From Gymnopus androsaceus JB14 (Eukaryota; Basidiomycota; Agaricomycetes; Agaricales; Omphalotaceae): a stretch of DNA of 64,000 nucleotides. The position numbers and the translations under genes are program-made. Positions 22,741-34,011 of this stretch are shown here, one piece after another. The notes under the pieces are model-generated. The model searched no databases, was not told the DNA's origin, and saw only the letters and a program-made list of their open reading frames with translations. Position 1 is the first letter of the stretch. The number at the start of each line of letters is the position of its first letter. Location: positions 304,446 to 368,445 of the forward strand of contig ML769402.1 in assembly GCA_009733575.1 (NCBI GenBank), written 5' to 3'.

Positions 22741-24189
22741 CCTCATACCCAACCGTTCCAGGAGTCTGGCCGATATCGGGTAGGATTTCAATGCCGTTTT
22801 CAAAATACTTGCCAATGTTGAAGGTGGCAAGAGTCATCGCGCATGCGATGAACGCTAACGTGTCAGCCAGTAGGCGTCCTAATTCGATTGATTCAAGTTG
22901 AATAAAATAGTGAGAATGATGTAAAACGTACCAGGGCAGATTCTAAGTAACAGAAGCTCGTAAGATACTTTCTGAGAGTCGATTAGCCCAATTCACCTTC
23001 TGCCAAATTCAAAGCTAAGTTCACGAGTATCCATCTCAGGCCTCGAGCCATCTATGGAGAGGAACCGCTCAGGCATGAATTTCATCGACTCATGGTACAG
23101 CTTTGGATCGTGTGTCATATGCCAGATATTAGCCAAAACTAGAGCGCCTTTGGGAAGATGGAATCCATTGAAGTCGTTGTCTTCAGTGACTCGATGCGGA
23201 ATCCCTGTGAGATGATCAGTGCGGTACATTTATTTTCCTGTAGACCAATAACCCATTGGTGCTATCGTATGCCATTGAAGTACCTCAAGTGTCAAGGCAT
23301 TAACTTTATATTGTAGCTCATTCCTGTCTGAGAGAAGGGGAAGGCGGTCATTGCCAACGACAGAATCGATCTCGGATTGCGCCTTGGCCTGTATATCGGG
23401 ACATAAAGTCATCGCTTTGAAGAAGGCAAAGATTGTAGCGACAGTCTGCATACGATCTATAAGCAAACTCAAAATTCACCAAACCATGTTCGACATACAG
23501 TATCCGCTCCTCCTTTGACTGAACCGTCAATCACGTATATGACGGAGGATTAACTCACCTGCATAAAGTGAAGCCGCAGACCACTTTATATCGAACTCAG
23601 TTTCAAGATCTTGCTCAAGCAACCTGGTAGTGTATGACGGTTTGGCATTACCTACAGACTAGACGACCCGATGCTTGTGAGGGATAGCTGAGTATATGAG
23701 AGTTTCAGACATACCGTCTCTTTCTTAACGAAGCTAAAAGGCTGTTCCACTATCTCTTCAAGCGTACGCGCCCAATTGTTCTGAAGCTAGCCCCAGGAAG
23801 CCACGGAGTTTGTCCAGCATATCGATAGCAGCCTTTGTGGAGTTAACTACAATGAAGGTTTACCCGAAAACTGTAAGTATACAGAAGGCCGATAGGCGTG
23901 AATTCACTAACCTGTCGCAGAGGAGATTTCTCCCACGAACAAAGTATTAGTAGAATGCTTTCAATCATAGTTAGAGCACATGGCATACCGAATTTCTCTT
24001 CCCATTTGGAAACACAAGCCATTCCTTCTCTTGAGGCATATCCAAAATGTTACCGAGCAAGGGGAGTTTTCGGGGACCAGGGGACAACGGCAAACGAGAG
24101 TGCCTCGACAACTTAAGTATGTTCGAAAGAAAATACAAAGCCGACAAGGCCAACAGATATTCCAGGAAAGCCATGTATATATGGTTCAT
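22741..24189 (-). pseudogene. Cytochrome P450 (CYP64/CYP5144-like style), probably defective
   Basis: The N-terminal membrane anchor MAFLEYLLALSALYFLSNIL is followed by the proline-rich hinge LPLSPGPRKLPLLGN. Later exons give QPFSFVKKET, MTLCPDIQAKAQSEIDSVVG, ALTLEVLQWHTIAPMG, IPHRVTEDNDFNGFHLPKGA, PERFLSIDG, and the heme loop FEFGRR-ICPG across an intron, then RLLADTLAFIACAMTLATFN and FENGIEILPDIGQTPGT. Between the hinge and QPFSF the substrate-recognition and helix B-C region is very short, and frames shift near 24010 and 23320. Just after the last P450 motif the sequence enters the inserted tail of another gene. Defective copy is the best reading, but sequence error may explain some shifts. 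The subfamily is not determined. Confidence 0.75.
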
Positions 24190-24239
24190 TCAAAATGAAA
24201 GGGAGGATAAATAGCAACTTCCATCCAAGTATTTATCGC

Positions 24240-24850
24240 ATCCGATTGAGATTCTGAGTGACAGAAACACGTATGGAAATTTCCGAGTTAAGGTTGAATC
24301 ATCTACAGAGAGGAATCATTCAGGCATGGACCGCTCATGATCTGCTCTTTGGGAACGTGGAATCCGTTGACCTTGGAAATTGCTTCTTGAGCGATTCGAT
24401 GAGGGAGCCTGTAAGATGATCAGTAGCCCACTGGTGACACCGTAGACGATGATTGTGAGAGACGTGTGTGTTGGTTAGCGGGTCATCGATAGGAAACCTG
24501 TCGAAGATATTTTAAGGCCCGAAAAAAGCTGAATATTGAAAGGAAGACTTTTTGCCGCTGTGGTACGATCCAATCCTATCTCGACGGAGACTTTGGAATC
24601 TCGCTGCGCGCATCAGAGTGACTAGCTATAGTTGGGGAACATAGAATCTGGAAAAAAGATCTTTGTGATGCGCTGGCTTCACACTGTCAAGATGGCATTG
24701 GGAAGAAGCTTGTCGGAATGACTGAAGTACGGCAAATAGTGAATTAAAATTTCGACCTTTCGTACATCGGGGCTACATAACTCAGCTATGAGACTACGAT
24801 TAGGAGACTAAGGTAGGAGAAGAAAAGTAACTTACGCCACCGGAACTCTA
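24240..24850 (-). pseudogene. Degenerate cytochrome P450 remnant
   Basis: 24295-24430 matches 23040-23225 of the better P450 copy: ATC-AC-GAGAGGAA-C--TCAGGCATG, TTTGGGAA--TGGAATCC-TTGA and CCTGT-AGATGATCAGT words recur in order. No usable frame remains. The right part (about 24690-24830) resembles 27640-27790. Confidence 0.6.
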
Positions 24851-25024
24851 GCTCGCTTACAAGCAGAGAAATCCAATAAACAGGCAAGTTTTAGAAAACG
24901 ATATCAAGGAAGACGGTATCACCAATGGAAGAGATGATAATAAAAGATGATAATAAAAGAGCCTAAGAAGAGCAAAGGGGTCGCTAGTGTACTCGTCCTA
25001 CTACACCGAATGTACAACCAGCTA

Positions 25025-25887
25025 TCAGAAGTTAAGACATCCTATAACATTGTTTGGGACAATCGTCGTCGCTCCCCAAGGACTAACACCATCCATCCCC
25101 TGATCGCTCGCCGGAACCCAAGCTGCATCATTGAAAGTAGCTTCAAAGAAGTTGGCTGGGGTTGGAGCTGCTAAAGTGAGCCATGTCGAGTTCGAAATCA
25201 AGACTTCCTGCAACCCAGTACTAAATGTGATGATTCCAGTAACGATGAGGCCAGCGGGATTGGGAACATCCTCCAAACCACTGGTAGTAGGGAGAAGACC
25301 ATTGGTAGCATTAATAGCGATGATGTTTTGTCCTTCGGCATTAAGAGGAACGTTGTAAATGTCGGCGTCTTCGAAGGCGGAATCGGTTTCAAACAGTTCG
25401 AAGTCGTTTCCAATGTTGAAACCATTAACATATAGATCATACTCGTTATCGCTGTTGAATAAATTCCAAAATATTAGAATGAAGCTAATGGAATGGCTAA
25501 AGATTACTGACGCGGCCACGGCGAGTGTGAGGCAAATAGGGAGAATAAAGGGACTAGGATTGATAATCTGGTAGCGGAATCCGCGAGACCCAATAGGCGC
25601 ATCTCCACCGACTTCTTCATCAGTCCAAATCCACTCGGCGTTGCCAAAGCTGAGAGGAACCAAGTTCTGACGTTGAGCGATGTTACTACCTAAGTCATGA
25701 GGTGAATGAGTAGTCTGATGGAGGTAGAAGGTTGGTTTACATACTTGCTTCGGGTAGAGCGCTCGCACTGACATAGCCAGCCATGAAAACGATGGCAGCA
25801 AGAACTAGAGTAGAAACAATTTCTCTATTAGAGCTGATCAATGAAGGCAGAAGACTGAGTGCACTCACTGGGCTTGAGTGTGTACAT
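25025..25887 (-). CDS. Secreted protein with a galactose-binding-like beta-sandwich
   Basis: Start MYTLKPREIVSTLVLAAIVF with MAGYVSASA gives a signal peptide ending near an Ala-rich cleavage site, after a first intron at 25869-25826 or thereabouts. The mature part reads AQRQNLVPLSFGNAEWIWTD, RGFRYQIINPSP, SDNEYDLYVNGFNIGNDFEL, ADIYNVPLNAEGQNIIAINA and NPAGLIVTGIITFSTG, ending VIGCLNF. The sequence WIWTD ... FRY ... YDLYVNG ... AINATN resembles the N-terminal beta-sandwich modules of rhamnosidase-type enzymes; no catalytic domain follows. Role unknown; an extracellular sugar-binding function is inference. The gene lies inside the P450 repeat island, and its last roughly 35 codons plus 3' flank are duplicated at 22560-22690. 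Confidence 0.75.
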
Positions 25888-26104
25888 TTCTCGTAGTCGT
25901 TGGTGGTGATTCCAATGCAACATAGACATTGCTTTTAAACCCCTCCAAGATGTACTATACTTGGAAATTTACCTTGGAACACATTTGGTATAGACGCTTA
26001 AACTGGCAGCAAATATGGAAGCTCAGTCGACTTAGATGTAATGGCAAGAACAGCATGTGCGTCGCTCATACCAGAAAAGGTAGATATAAAGTATACTTCG
26101 CCGT

Positions 26105-27360
26105 CGGCAGTACAAATGTCCCATACTGATCGGTGTAGCAGGTGTTTTGGATTCGATCCATCTGATATGATCCATTTCAGTTGAAGAAAGGAATGAAAGG
26201 AAAGGAAAGAACCATACTTTTAGTCTGAGTGCTTCCTGTCATAAACAGAACGCACAGTGAATGCACCTCTGGCGCTTCGCAAGAGGCGCTATGATAGAGA
26301 CTTCTTAGTTCTAGAAAGGAATTAAAGGAAGGGAACGAGGCGCTATGATAAAATTCAGTTCAAAGAAGTCTGAGTGCTTCCTGTCATAAACTCTGGCGCT
26401 CAACTGGCGCTTCCCATTGGTGAATAGACGCCATTATTCCAAATTGATGATTTAATGCTCAACAGAGACTTTGAGTTGAGGCCAATACTTGGGTGTGGGG
26501 CTCGCCGCGCATCACAGGAGGAATGTGCGCCCATGACGTGCTCCTGGCAGGCATAACAGCTTCTCTGTATGACCGTCAAGTCCTAGCAGGACGGATGGTG
26601 TAGAGAGAAGACTTAACGGAATTCGTCGATCGATATAGTCGATAAATGATAAATGCTTGCAGGACTTTTGCATCTGAAATATATGCATACCGTTAGTTCT
26701 CTCGCAGCTGTAGATGGTTAGGAAGTTTCTAACCGAGACCTGATGAATTCAAGGAACCATAACACATATGGTCAAGGTCCGACGATTGAGCCAGACATGG
26801 AAGATGGAACATATTGTAATATGAAATGGGATGGACGCTCATCGAGAAGAGAAAAGGATCGTGCTTTCACTACCAGTCAGCCTGGAAAGGCGACAAGGAT
26901 CGGACTTTCCTTGTCGCCCAATCTATATCGTCTTCCTTGGGTTCCATTTACATTCCATGTTGATGTTTTCAGGCCAGCCTATCGGGGGTTTTAAAAAAAA
27001 TAAAAAATAAAAACCACCGCGGCCAGCAGGAGTTCAGTGCCACACAAGTTTGAGACCGACACGCTACGATTTTCACCGTATTAAGAACTCCTTGGAAATT
27101 CTGGGCTTTTAATAAAGCACCCCCATTTTCTGTACAATAACAGTTAGTGTAGACCTGTGTTGACGAGTAGGATCCGAGGTTAACGTTCAAGAGACGAAGG
27201 GAGTAGCGATACCTCATCGTTCCGGGAACCTGGTAAATATCGCGTACAATTTCAACTCCGTTCATAATGTATTGTCGAGGTGGCACGCAGGCGGTGAACA
27301 CCAAGACTTCGTTGAGGCTTCGGCAGTAGGCCTCCTAATTCGGCTGATGCAAGTTCAATA
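26105..27360. repeat. Diverged segmental duplication, copy 2
   Basis: Partner of 20505-22880 in direct orientation. It lacks both the 743-bp transposon and the 388-bp insertion and so preserves their empty sites. It lies upstream of the secreted-protein gene and ends in a P450 3' remnant. Confidence 0.8.
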
Positions 27361-27790
27361 AATACCGGGAATCACAGATGCAGAGGAGGATGATAAATTA
27401 ATGCTTCCAATTAATAAAAGAGAGGAAGAGCAGCCTGAACGCACGCGACGCATCTAACAGTGTAATGGTGACAGATTTCTTCATGAGAATGGCTGAATCC
27501 AGAGCCTCAGCGCGAAGCAGTATCGTCATAACAGATGGGGCTTTACCTTAGTACAGTCCAATGAGAGGGTTTGAATTTCGCTACACGCACCATGCCCGGG
27601 AGTATAGATCTATTCTTGAGATAGCAGACGCGTTCAAGTTCGGCATTGAGCCAAAGCTTGCGGATGACTGAAGCATGTATAGTAAGCGGTTTTGTTTGTT
27701 CGCAGCGGCACTCAAGATATCGATATTTTGTGTAGAGAGCTACGATTCGGATACATAGTGACTGTAGGTAGGAAGAAAAGAAGGGTCATA
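27207..27790 (-). pseudogene. Cytochrome P450 remnant
   Basis: On the minus strand MNGVEIVRDIYQVPGT matches FENGIEILPDIGQTPGT of the better copy, and the following AGGCCTCCTAATTCGGCTGATGCAAG matches its intron region. The heme loop and most of the catalytic domain are missing. Confidence 0.6.
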
Positions 27791-27903
27791 TCGGCTGACT
27801 ACCGTGACGCCACACACCGGAGCCGGCTCAGCTGAACCGATTTCTCACGAAAAATCATAAATCATGGCGCCAAAATAAAAAATGGCGCGAGTCGATTTTT
27901 TTT

Positions 27904-27914
27904 GGCTATAAAAA
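27904..27914 (+). promoter_or_regulatory. TATA box of ERG25
   Basis: GGCTATAAAAAGG lies about 50 bp before the start codon. Just upstream is an inverted pair TGGCGCCAAAAT / AAAATGGCGCGA (27864-27890), resembling E2F/SBF-type sites. Confidence 0.6.
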
Positions 27915-27963
27915 GGTTGGAGAGGGACTACGACGTTCATAGACCCTTTCCTTCATTTCCGCA

Positions 27964-29231
27964 ATGTCTTTCAACGTGACGGCCGACCCAAACCACGTCC
28001 TGGATACACTCTATGCTGGCACTGATTTCTCCTCATTGAACTGGGCCGAACAGAAATGGGTTGCCTGGTATGTCTGGTGGGGAAACCCAATAATTGCGAC
28101 CGGTATGATAAGTTTCCTTATGCACGAGGTATGTTTTCTACTTGCCTGCAACTTTCTCCTTCTATTCAACTATTTTGACTCGTTAGGTTGTCTACTTTGG
28201 ACGTTCTCTCCCTTGGATTATCATCGATGCTATTCCTTACTTCCAAAAGTGGAAGCTGCAGCCCAACAAAGTACCAACCCCGCAGGAACAGTGGGATTGC
28301 ACCAAGCAAGTGCTCTGGGCTCATCTTACCGTGGAGCTGCCAGCTGTGAGCGCACTCAGTTTCGCCAATGCCGCCATGTTGTTGACTTGTCGTTGCTAGA
28401 TTTGGCTCTTCTACCCTATGTCTGAAATGGTGGGAATGAAGACCTACCAGGTTCCCTTCCCGTCGCTCTCTACTATGACCTGGCAGATTGCTTTCTTCAT
28501 GTTCTTTGAGGACCTCTTCCACTGGGCAGGTTTGTCTTTTACCCCTGAATTGAATTTGGCCGTTCAATTGATTTTGGTATTCAGCTCACCGTGCTCTACA
28601 CACACCTCTCCTTTACAAGCATATTCACAAGGTAGTGCTTGTTTTTAATGCTACCAGCTGTCCAGCTAACGATGTGCACAGATTCACCACAAATACTCTG
28701 CACCCTTTGGTTTGGCAGCAGAATACGCTCATCCGGCTGAGGTTATGATCCTCGGAATGGGTACCCTTGGTGGCTCCCTATTCCTCTGTCTTTTCACGGA
28801 GGTTCACTTTATCTCGTTCTTCATCTGGGTAATCATCAAGCTGTTCCAAGCTATCGATGCACACTCTGGTTATGGTAGGTTCTCCGAGCTGGAGACATGC
28901 GATATAGATTCTAATTTGTCCTATCTCAGACTTTCCCTGGTCGCTTCAACACATCCTCCCCTTTTGGTCTGGAGCAGAGCACCACGACTTCCATCATATG
29001 GCGTTCACCAACAACTACTCAACTTCATTCAGATGGTGGGACAGGATCTTTGGCACGGACGACAAGTACCTCGTCTACCGTGAGCGAGTCAAGGCTGCGA
29101 AAGCCAAGTCGTCGAACAACGAAGAATTTATGAAGGCTGAGCAGGCACTCATGGACGAAGTTCTCGCAGAGGGTCTCCGAGAGGAAAGCGCAGTTGAAGA
29201 GCGTTTGAAGAAGAAGTCCAAAGTGCAGTAG
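27964..29231 (+). CDS. ERG25: C-4 methylsterol monooxygenase (ERG25 type)
   Basis: Di-iron ER-membrane oxidase that removes the C-4 methyl groups during ergosterol synthesis. The start MSFNVTADPNHVLDTLYAGT is followed by GNPIIATGMISFLMHE, VVYFGRSLPWIIIDAIPYFQ, TKQVLWAHLTVELPA, IWLFYPMSEMVGMKTYQVPF and FFMFFEDLFHWA. The histidine boxes follow: HRALH, HKIHHKYSAPFGLAAEYAHP and EHHDFHHMAF. Further hydrophobic spans precede a lysine/glutamate-rich tail ending KKKSKVQ. The exon at about 28585-28631 holds HRALHTPLLYKHIHK. About five introns; frame intact throughout. Confidence 0.95.
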
Positions 29232-29689
29232 CTTATAGTGGATTTTAGAATCGGTACATATGTATGTGCATTTAATAGTATACCGGAATGATAGACATTC
29301 GATTTCTCGTACTCAACCTATAGCGTTGCTTGAATTGAAAATGGTTGCTAGCAGCAAGGTACGGACTGTAAGCATGTGTCGTCGACGCTACAATCGTCGG
29401 CTAAATGGCTTGCTGCTTTGGATTTTGCTGCGATAACCTTGCTGCTGGGCATTGACTACGGTGAGCAGTCAGAATGGGATAGCCTCCATTAAATAATATT
29501 TTGACTGCATGAAATGATGATGCGCATTTTCGGAGTCCAAACTGCTGTGCCCCCGGTCCGTGGCATGTCTGGTCCGTGGCAGTTCCGTGGCATTCTGATC
29601 ATTACGTTAGAACTACTGCGCAGCGCGCAGCTCATACAGTAATATGAACAGACTCTGATTCCTTCGTTTTTAACCTCCATCCTCTAGCA
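29232..29689. other. Intergenic with a short GGTCCGTGGCA repeat
   Basis: No gene. GGTCCGTGGCA occurs at 29555 and 29571, with a partial copy TTCCGTGGCA at 29583. GCAGCAAGGTA-type words near 29353 recur inverted near 29437. Confidence 0.6.
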
Positions 29690-32600
29690 ATGTCGCTATT
29701 AAATTCCAAGGGGAAACAACGGGAAGAAACCCCCCAGCCAACAGATATTGCAGACAGACTTATCGCCCTTAAACGAAGGACCGCTGCGTATGTTTTCTGG
29801 TCTCTGCTATCCGAGTTTATTAAAAGTTCTCCTTTTTTTTGCAGACCAACTCGTACAAAAGACAAGGCAGAAAGAATGCCAGTAGCAGTAACACCCGCCA
29901 ACGAAAAGTACAGCAGAACGTCAGTCCCATCTGGCCGGTCTCCCAAGAAATTACATGCTTCGCCAGCTATAATCCATCGTTCTGCTGCAGACGCAGATGC
30001 AGACGAATTCTCCAGAAAATTACAGATTTCTTCTCAGCCACCTTCGCGATCCACGCCTTCCGGACCAAGGCAAAATCAATCCTCTAAACTTTACAATCCC
30101 GATCGGGATCCAATCCCAACTATGCGCCGCACAGCTGAACCTGACGCAATGTCGGATACAGCTAGCAGCTCCCATGCGCCTCGCTACAGGAATCCCAGCA
30201 ACACTCGCGAGCGAGAGCGAGAAGCACCCACTCGCCAGTTATTTGATCACCGCAAGGACGATCCTGTGAGGTTTGCAGTCCTGAAACAACGCCCGGTTCC
30301 TACTCCCAAGTCTTCCGGAGAGTATATCTCTGCTTCCTCTACTTCATCCTACGCCGCATCTCAAGTCTCCTCCACATTTACCCTCTCTTCCACGACCGAC
30401 GGATCCTCTGCATCCTCCGCCATTTTCGATCAGAGTCGACCCAATACCAACAGCGAGGACGGTTCTACCAATGTCTTTGCTAACCAACTCAAAAAGCTTT
30501 ATCGAAACATTACTAATCTGGAGAACAAAATCAAGGATGAGGATGTGGAAAATGAAGAGGACAGCCGTTATAATGGGAGAATACTGCGCAAGGGTAAGGA
30601 CTCGACTCAGGAGGATGAAGAGACAGAAAGGCAAAAATGGGGCAAGCGGATCGAAGATCACAAACGGTGTGTTTTTCTTTTCATTTGTGTTGATTCACCT
30701 CTCAATGTTTGCTTAGGCTCGTGGAATACATCCACAACATGCTCGAGATTTCCCTATCTCCTTCCGTCCCCGCTTCTTTGCGCAAAATCCCTACCAAATA
30801 CAACATTATCATGCGATTGTGGGTGACCGGTTTCAACAAGATTCTGCAATCTTTACAACGCGCATGTCTCGAATCGCCCCTGGCCATGGAGCATCTTCAG
30901 GAATTTATCTATTATGCTTACACATTCTACACCGGACTATACGAAGAACAACCTTTGGCTACCTTCCGCCAAAACTGGTTGGAGGCTCTCGGAGATCTCG
31001 CTCGATATCGGATGGCGGTTGCAGCAATCACTGCGGGCAGCTCCGGCGACGGACCTCGCACTTACCGCTGCAAATGTTTCAGAGGCTGCTGCGCACGCTA
31101 CGGACTCGGATAAACTTGCAGATGCGGACACGAAATCAGTCAGTGATGCACCTGCCGCGAGAATTGATGACTCTCCCTCACCGAGTGTGGGGATTGCTGC
31201 GGCCAGAGCATTGGAACTCCAACCCGAGAAGGAGCAATGGAGAGCAATTGCCCGCGACTGGTACGGAACTGGTCTTGCGGACCAGCCTGGGACGGGCAAG
31301 TTGCATCATCACCTGGGTTTCCTGTACCGAGAAGTGGAAGCGGAGGAATTGCGGGCTGTCTATCACTTTGTGAAAAGGTATTTCTTTCTGTTCTCACCCC
31401 TGGAACCCAGGACTAATTTCTTTTTCTGGAGCATGGTATCTCTTCATCCTTTCCAAACTTCGAGAGAGAATGTTCTCCACGTCTGGTCTCCTGAGGCGCA
31501 AACACGCCGTCGACTTCCCGATGCTCGTGTTCCGGACCTGTTCGTTCTTCTCCACGGCATGCTGTTTACGAACATTCAGCTTGACGACTTTAAGCCCACC
31601 TTTTCGCGTTTCATGGAACGTCTAGAGCTTGAAGGTGCCGAGGAACGAGAGTGGATCATGATGGCGACGGTGAATATTGGGTCATTATTCGAATACGGTA
31701 AAGCGAACGGTGTTTTGAAGAAAGCAGGGGCTCCTGGCACACGCGAACCCAACTCTTCAGCACCAATGGATTTCCCGCATTGCCAAGAAGGAAGCTCAGC
31801 GTGATGACGACAAAATGGATGTTGACGACGACCCAAAGTCTCGACTTGTCTCTTCTCCCCATATGTCGGAGATGGATGTCAACTCGGACGAACCCCCTAC
31901 CGCGTTCAAGCTTGCGTTGGAGCTCACGTTTGCTATGCTCAAGTACGTCTTAGGTCACCCTACTCGAAAACCTTCCCCCTTTGCCCGATCGAGGATCAAT
32001 CCATACCTTACTGCGCTTCTCACTTTCCTTACGACTATGCTCAAGCATCAAAAGACGAAGGAAATTCTCGAGCGTCATCTTCCCTGGGATGATTTCGCCA
32101 CACTATTTGCCCTTGTTCCGAGAAATGTCATGGCATCCCAGGGCTTGTCTCCGTCGACTCACAACGGCGATGGAGACCGGTGGGCGATGCTCACAAGTGG
32201 TACCGCTCCTCCTCTACCAGAGGATTGGTGTCTACGAGGCATGGAGTGGGTGGGCCGCAAAGTCTTCCAGCCTGGGTACTGGAAGAGCGGTGACGATCGT
32301 AGAGTTGAGATTGAAATCCTTGGTGAAGCCGAGCATATCGAAAGCACAGACGGTCGCATCGAAGATGACGACGATAACCATGATCCCTCAAAAATGAGCG
32401 AATCGACCAAGCGTTGGGTCCGGATTGTTCGATGTGCGGTGGGGATTGCCAGCGCCGTTGACGGTTTCACATGGGTTGAAGGCACTAGGATCTGGAAGGT
32501 GGAAGGTGCACTCTGTGCAAAGGTTGGACAGTGGAAGGAAGAGGATCGAATCGAAATAGAAGAGGAAGAGCGCAGAAGAGTGGGCACGCGCTGGGCTGAT

Positions 32601-33438
32601 GACTCGATGGACGTCGATGAAGACAATGTCGAGGTCTTTTCAGACGAAAGTGAGGAAGATGACGATGATAGCGAAGAGATTACGGCTCTCAAGGTATTTT
32701 TATTCTTCTTCCCTTGATTTTCTCTGTGTACTCACGTCGTTCAAGGAACGCCGACGTTATCTCCGGAACTTGTTGGAGTCTGAGCCAACTCCTCGTCGCC
32801 TCCCTCGTTCTTCTCGCGCAGAGTATTCGACACATCCTTCACTACACATCGTGCCAGGTTATTCCGTCCTGGTCATTGATACGAACATTCTTTTAGGATC
32901 ATTTTCAAGCTTTGCTTCTCTGGTAGAAAGCAACCGCTGGACAATCATGGTTCCAGCTTCCTGTCATTATGGAATTGGATGGCCTCAAATCCAATTCATC
33001 TAAGTTGGGCGAGGCTGCGAAAACAGCACTAGACTACATCACGTCTCACATTCGTTCGCATTCGTTATCCCTCAAAGTCCAGACCTCAAAGGGAAATTAT
33101 CTTACCAACCTCAATGTTCGGATTGAACAGGTTGACTTTACCACTGGAAATCCCGAACGTAGTATGGATGACCTTATTCTCAAGGCCGCCTATATGGCAC
33201 GACGAGCATTGGGTCGACCGTTCAGCCCTGTTAAAAGCACAGGCTCCTGACCTTGGTGCAAATCCTGTCAAGGTGGTTCTGCTCAGTCTGGATCGCAATC
33301 GTAAGTAGTCCTCATTCCTATGTTTGACATGTATTGACCTGGTTTTTTTTTTGTCTAGTTCGACTGAAGGCTCGTTCGCGACAACTTCCTGCCGCTGGCG
33401 AAAAAGACCTTGCATCCCTTCTCGCCGTAGGAACATGA
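29690..33438 (+). CDS. EST1/SMG6-like protein with C-terminal PIN nuclease domain
   Basis: Related to SMG6, the endonuclease of nonsense-mediated mRNA decay. The N-terminal 250 residues are Ser/Pro-rich and disordered. The EST1-like helical part starts LVEYIHNMLEISLSPSVPAS and includes KLHHHLGFLYREVEAEELRA and MVSLHPFQTSRENVLHVW. An acidic linker follows. The PIN domain shows four acidic positions: YSVLVIDTNILLG, IMELDGLKSNS, SMDDLILKAA and VVLLSLDRN. Frame breaks by one base lie near 31040, 31770, 32956 and 33191; each rejoins conserved sequence (for example PLPVIMELDGL and AIWHDEHWVDRSALL), so I read one intact gene with sequence errors. The last exon ends LLAVGT. It converges on a NYN-domain gene. 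Confidence 0.85.
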
Positions 33439-34011
33439 GGATGAACCCGCATTTATTCAACATCTCTTTTCTATCTTTCCATGCATCTGCGATGATGCCC
33501 CGCCATCTGTTGAGGGACCCAAGGACTTATTATGCGCTCCGCATCTCTTCCTTTTTCTGTCCCAACAGTGTCATGCTGGCCGTTCACTTTGTCTAGCCTG
33601 TCATGAATGGCACGCCGAGCAAGTCGTGCTCTACCTATTATTTTCATGCATGTTTGGCATCATACCCAGCCACTAGTTTATACCAGACCTTCACAGACTT
33701 TTTTAAATTATTATCTATCATCATGTTCGTTCCTTTTCTACTCGGGTGGACCGGTGTCCGATTTTGTATTGTTAAAGAGTAATGTAGTTGTTTGAATATT
33801 GAATCAGTTATCTCCGATGTTCGAAGGATATCTTGAGGACTTCTTAAACCATAATACTTCGAGGAATTTTTGTATTGCCAATAGTACTATTGGGTAATAT
33901 GTACTGTACTTTGGCCATTACTACGCCATTATAATATACTTATACTTACAGTATATGTAGAGGAGTTGGCAGCCATTAGGCAGACGGAACCATAGCGCGA
34001 TTACTTATCCT
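33439..34011. other. Intergenic between convergent nuclease genes
   Basis: AT-rich with several TATAAT-like words near 33900-33960. No gene seen. Confidence 0.5.

Larger units (their letters stand above)
20505..22880. repeat. Diverged segmental duplication, copy 1 (interrupted)
   Basis: Matches 26105-27360 in the same orientation. Shared landmarks: CATACTGATCGGTG at 20519 and 26122, TGATATGATCCATTTCAG, CATCACAGGAGGAATGT, CGTCGATCGAT, CAAGGTCCGACGATTGAG at about 21989 and 26772, and AACAGT(C/T)AGTGTAGACCTGTGT. Copy 1 is split by a 743-bp transposon (21242-21984) and by a further 388-bp insertion (22353-22740). It runs into the 3' end of a P450 gene, so it is probably the 3' flank of tandem P450 copies. 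Confidence 0.8.

Noticed and set aside
22597..22830. Small independent gene ending GCYNF
   Set aside because: It is made of the P450 C-terminal exon read out of frame plus a copied tail of the gene at 25025; it has no start context of its own.
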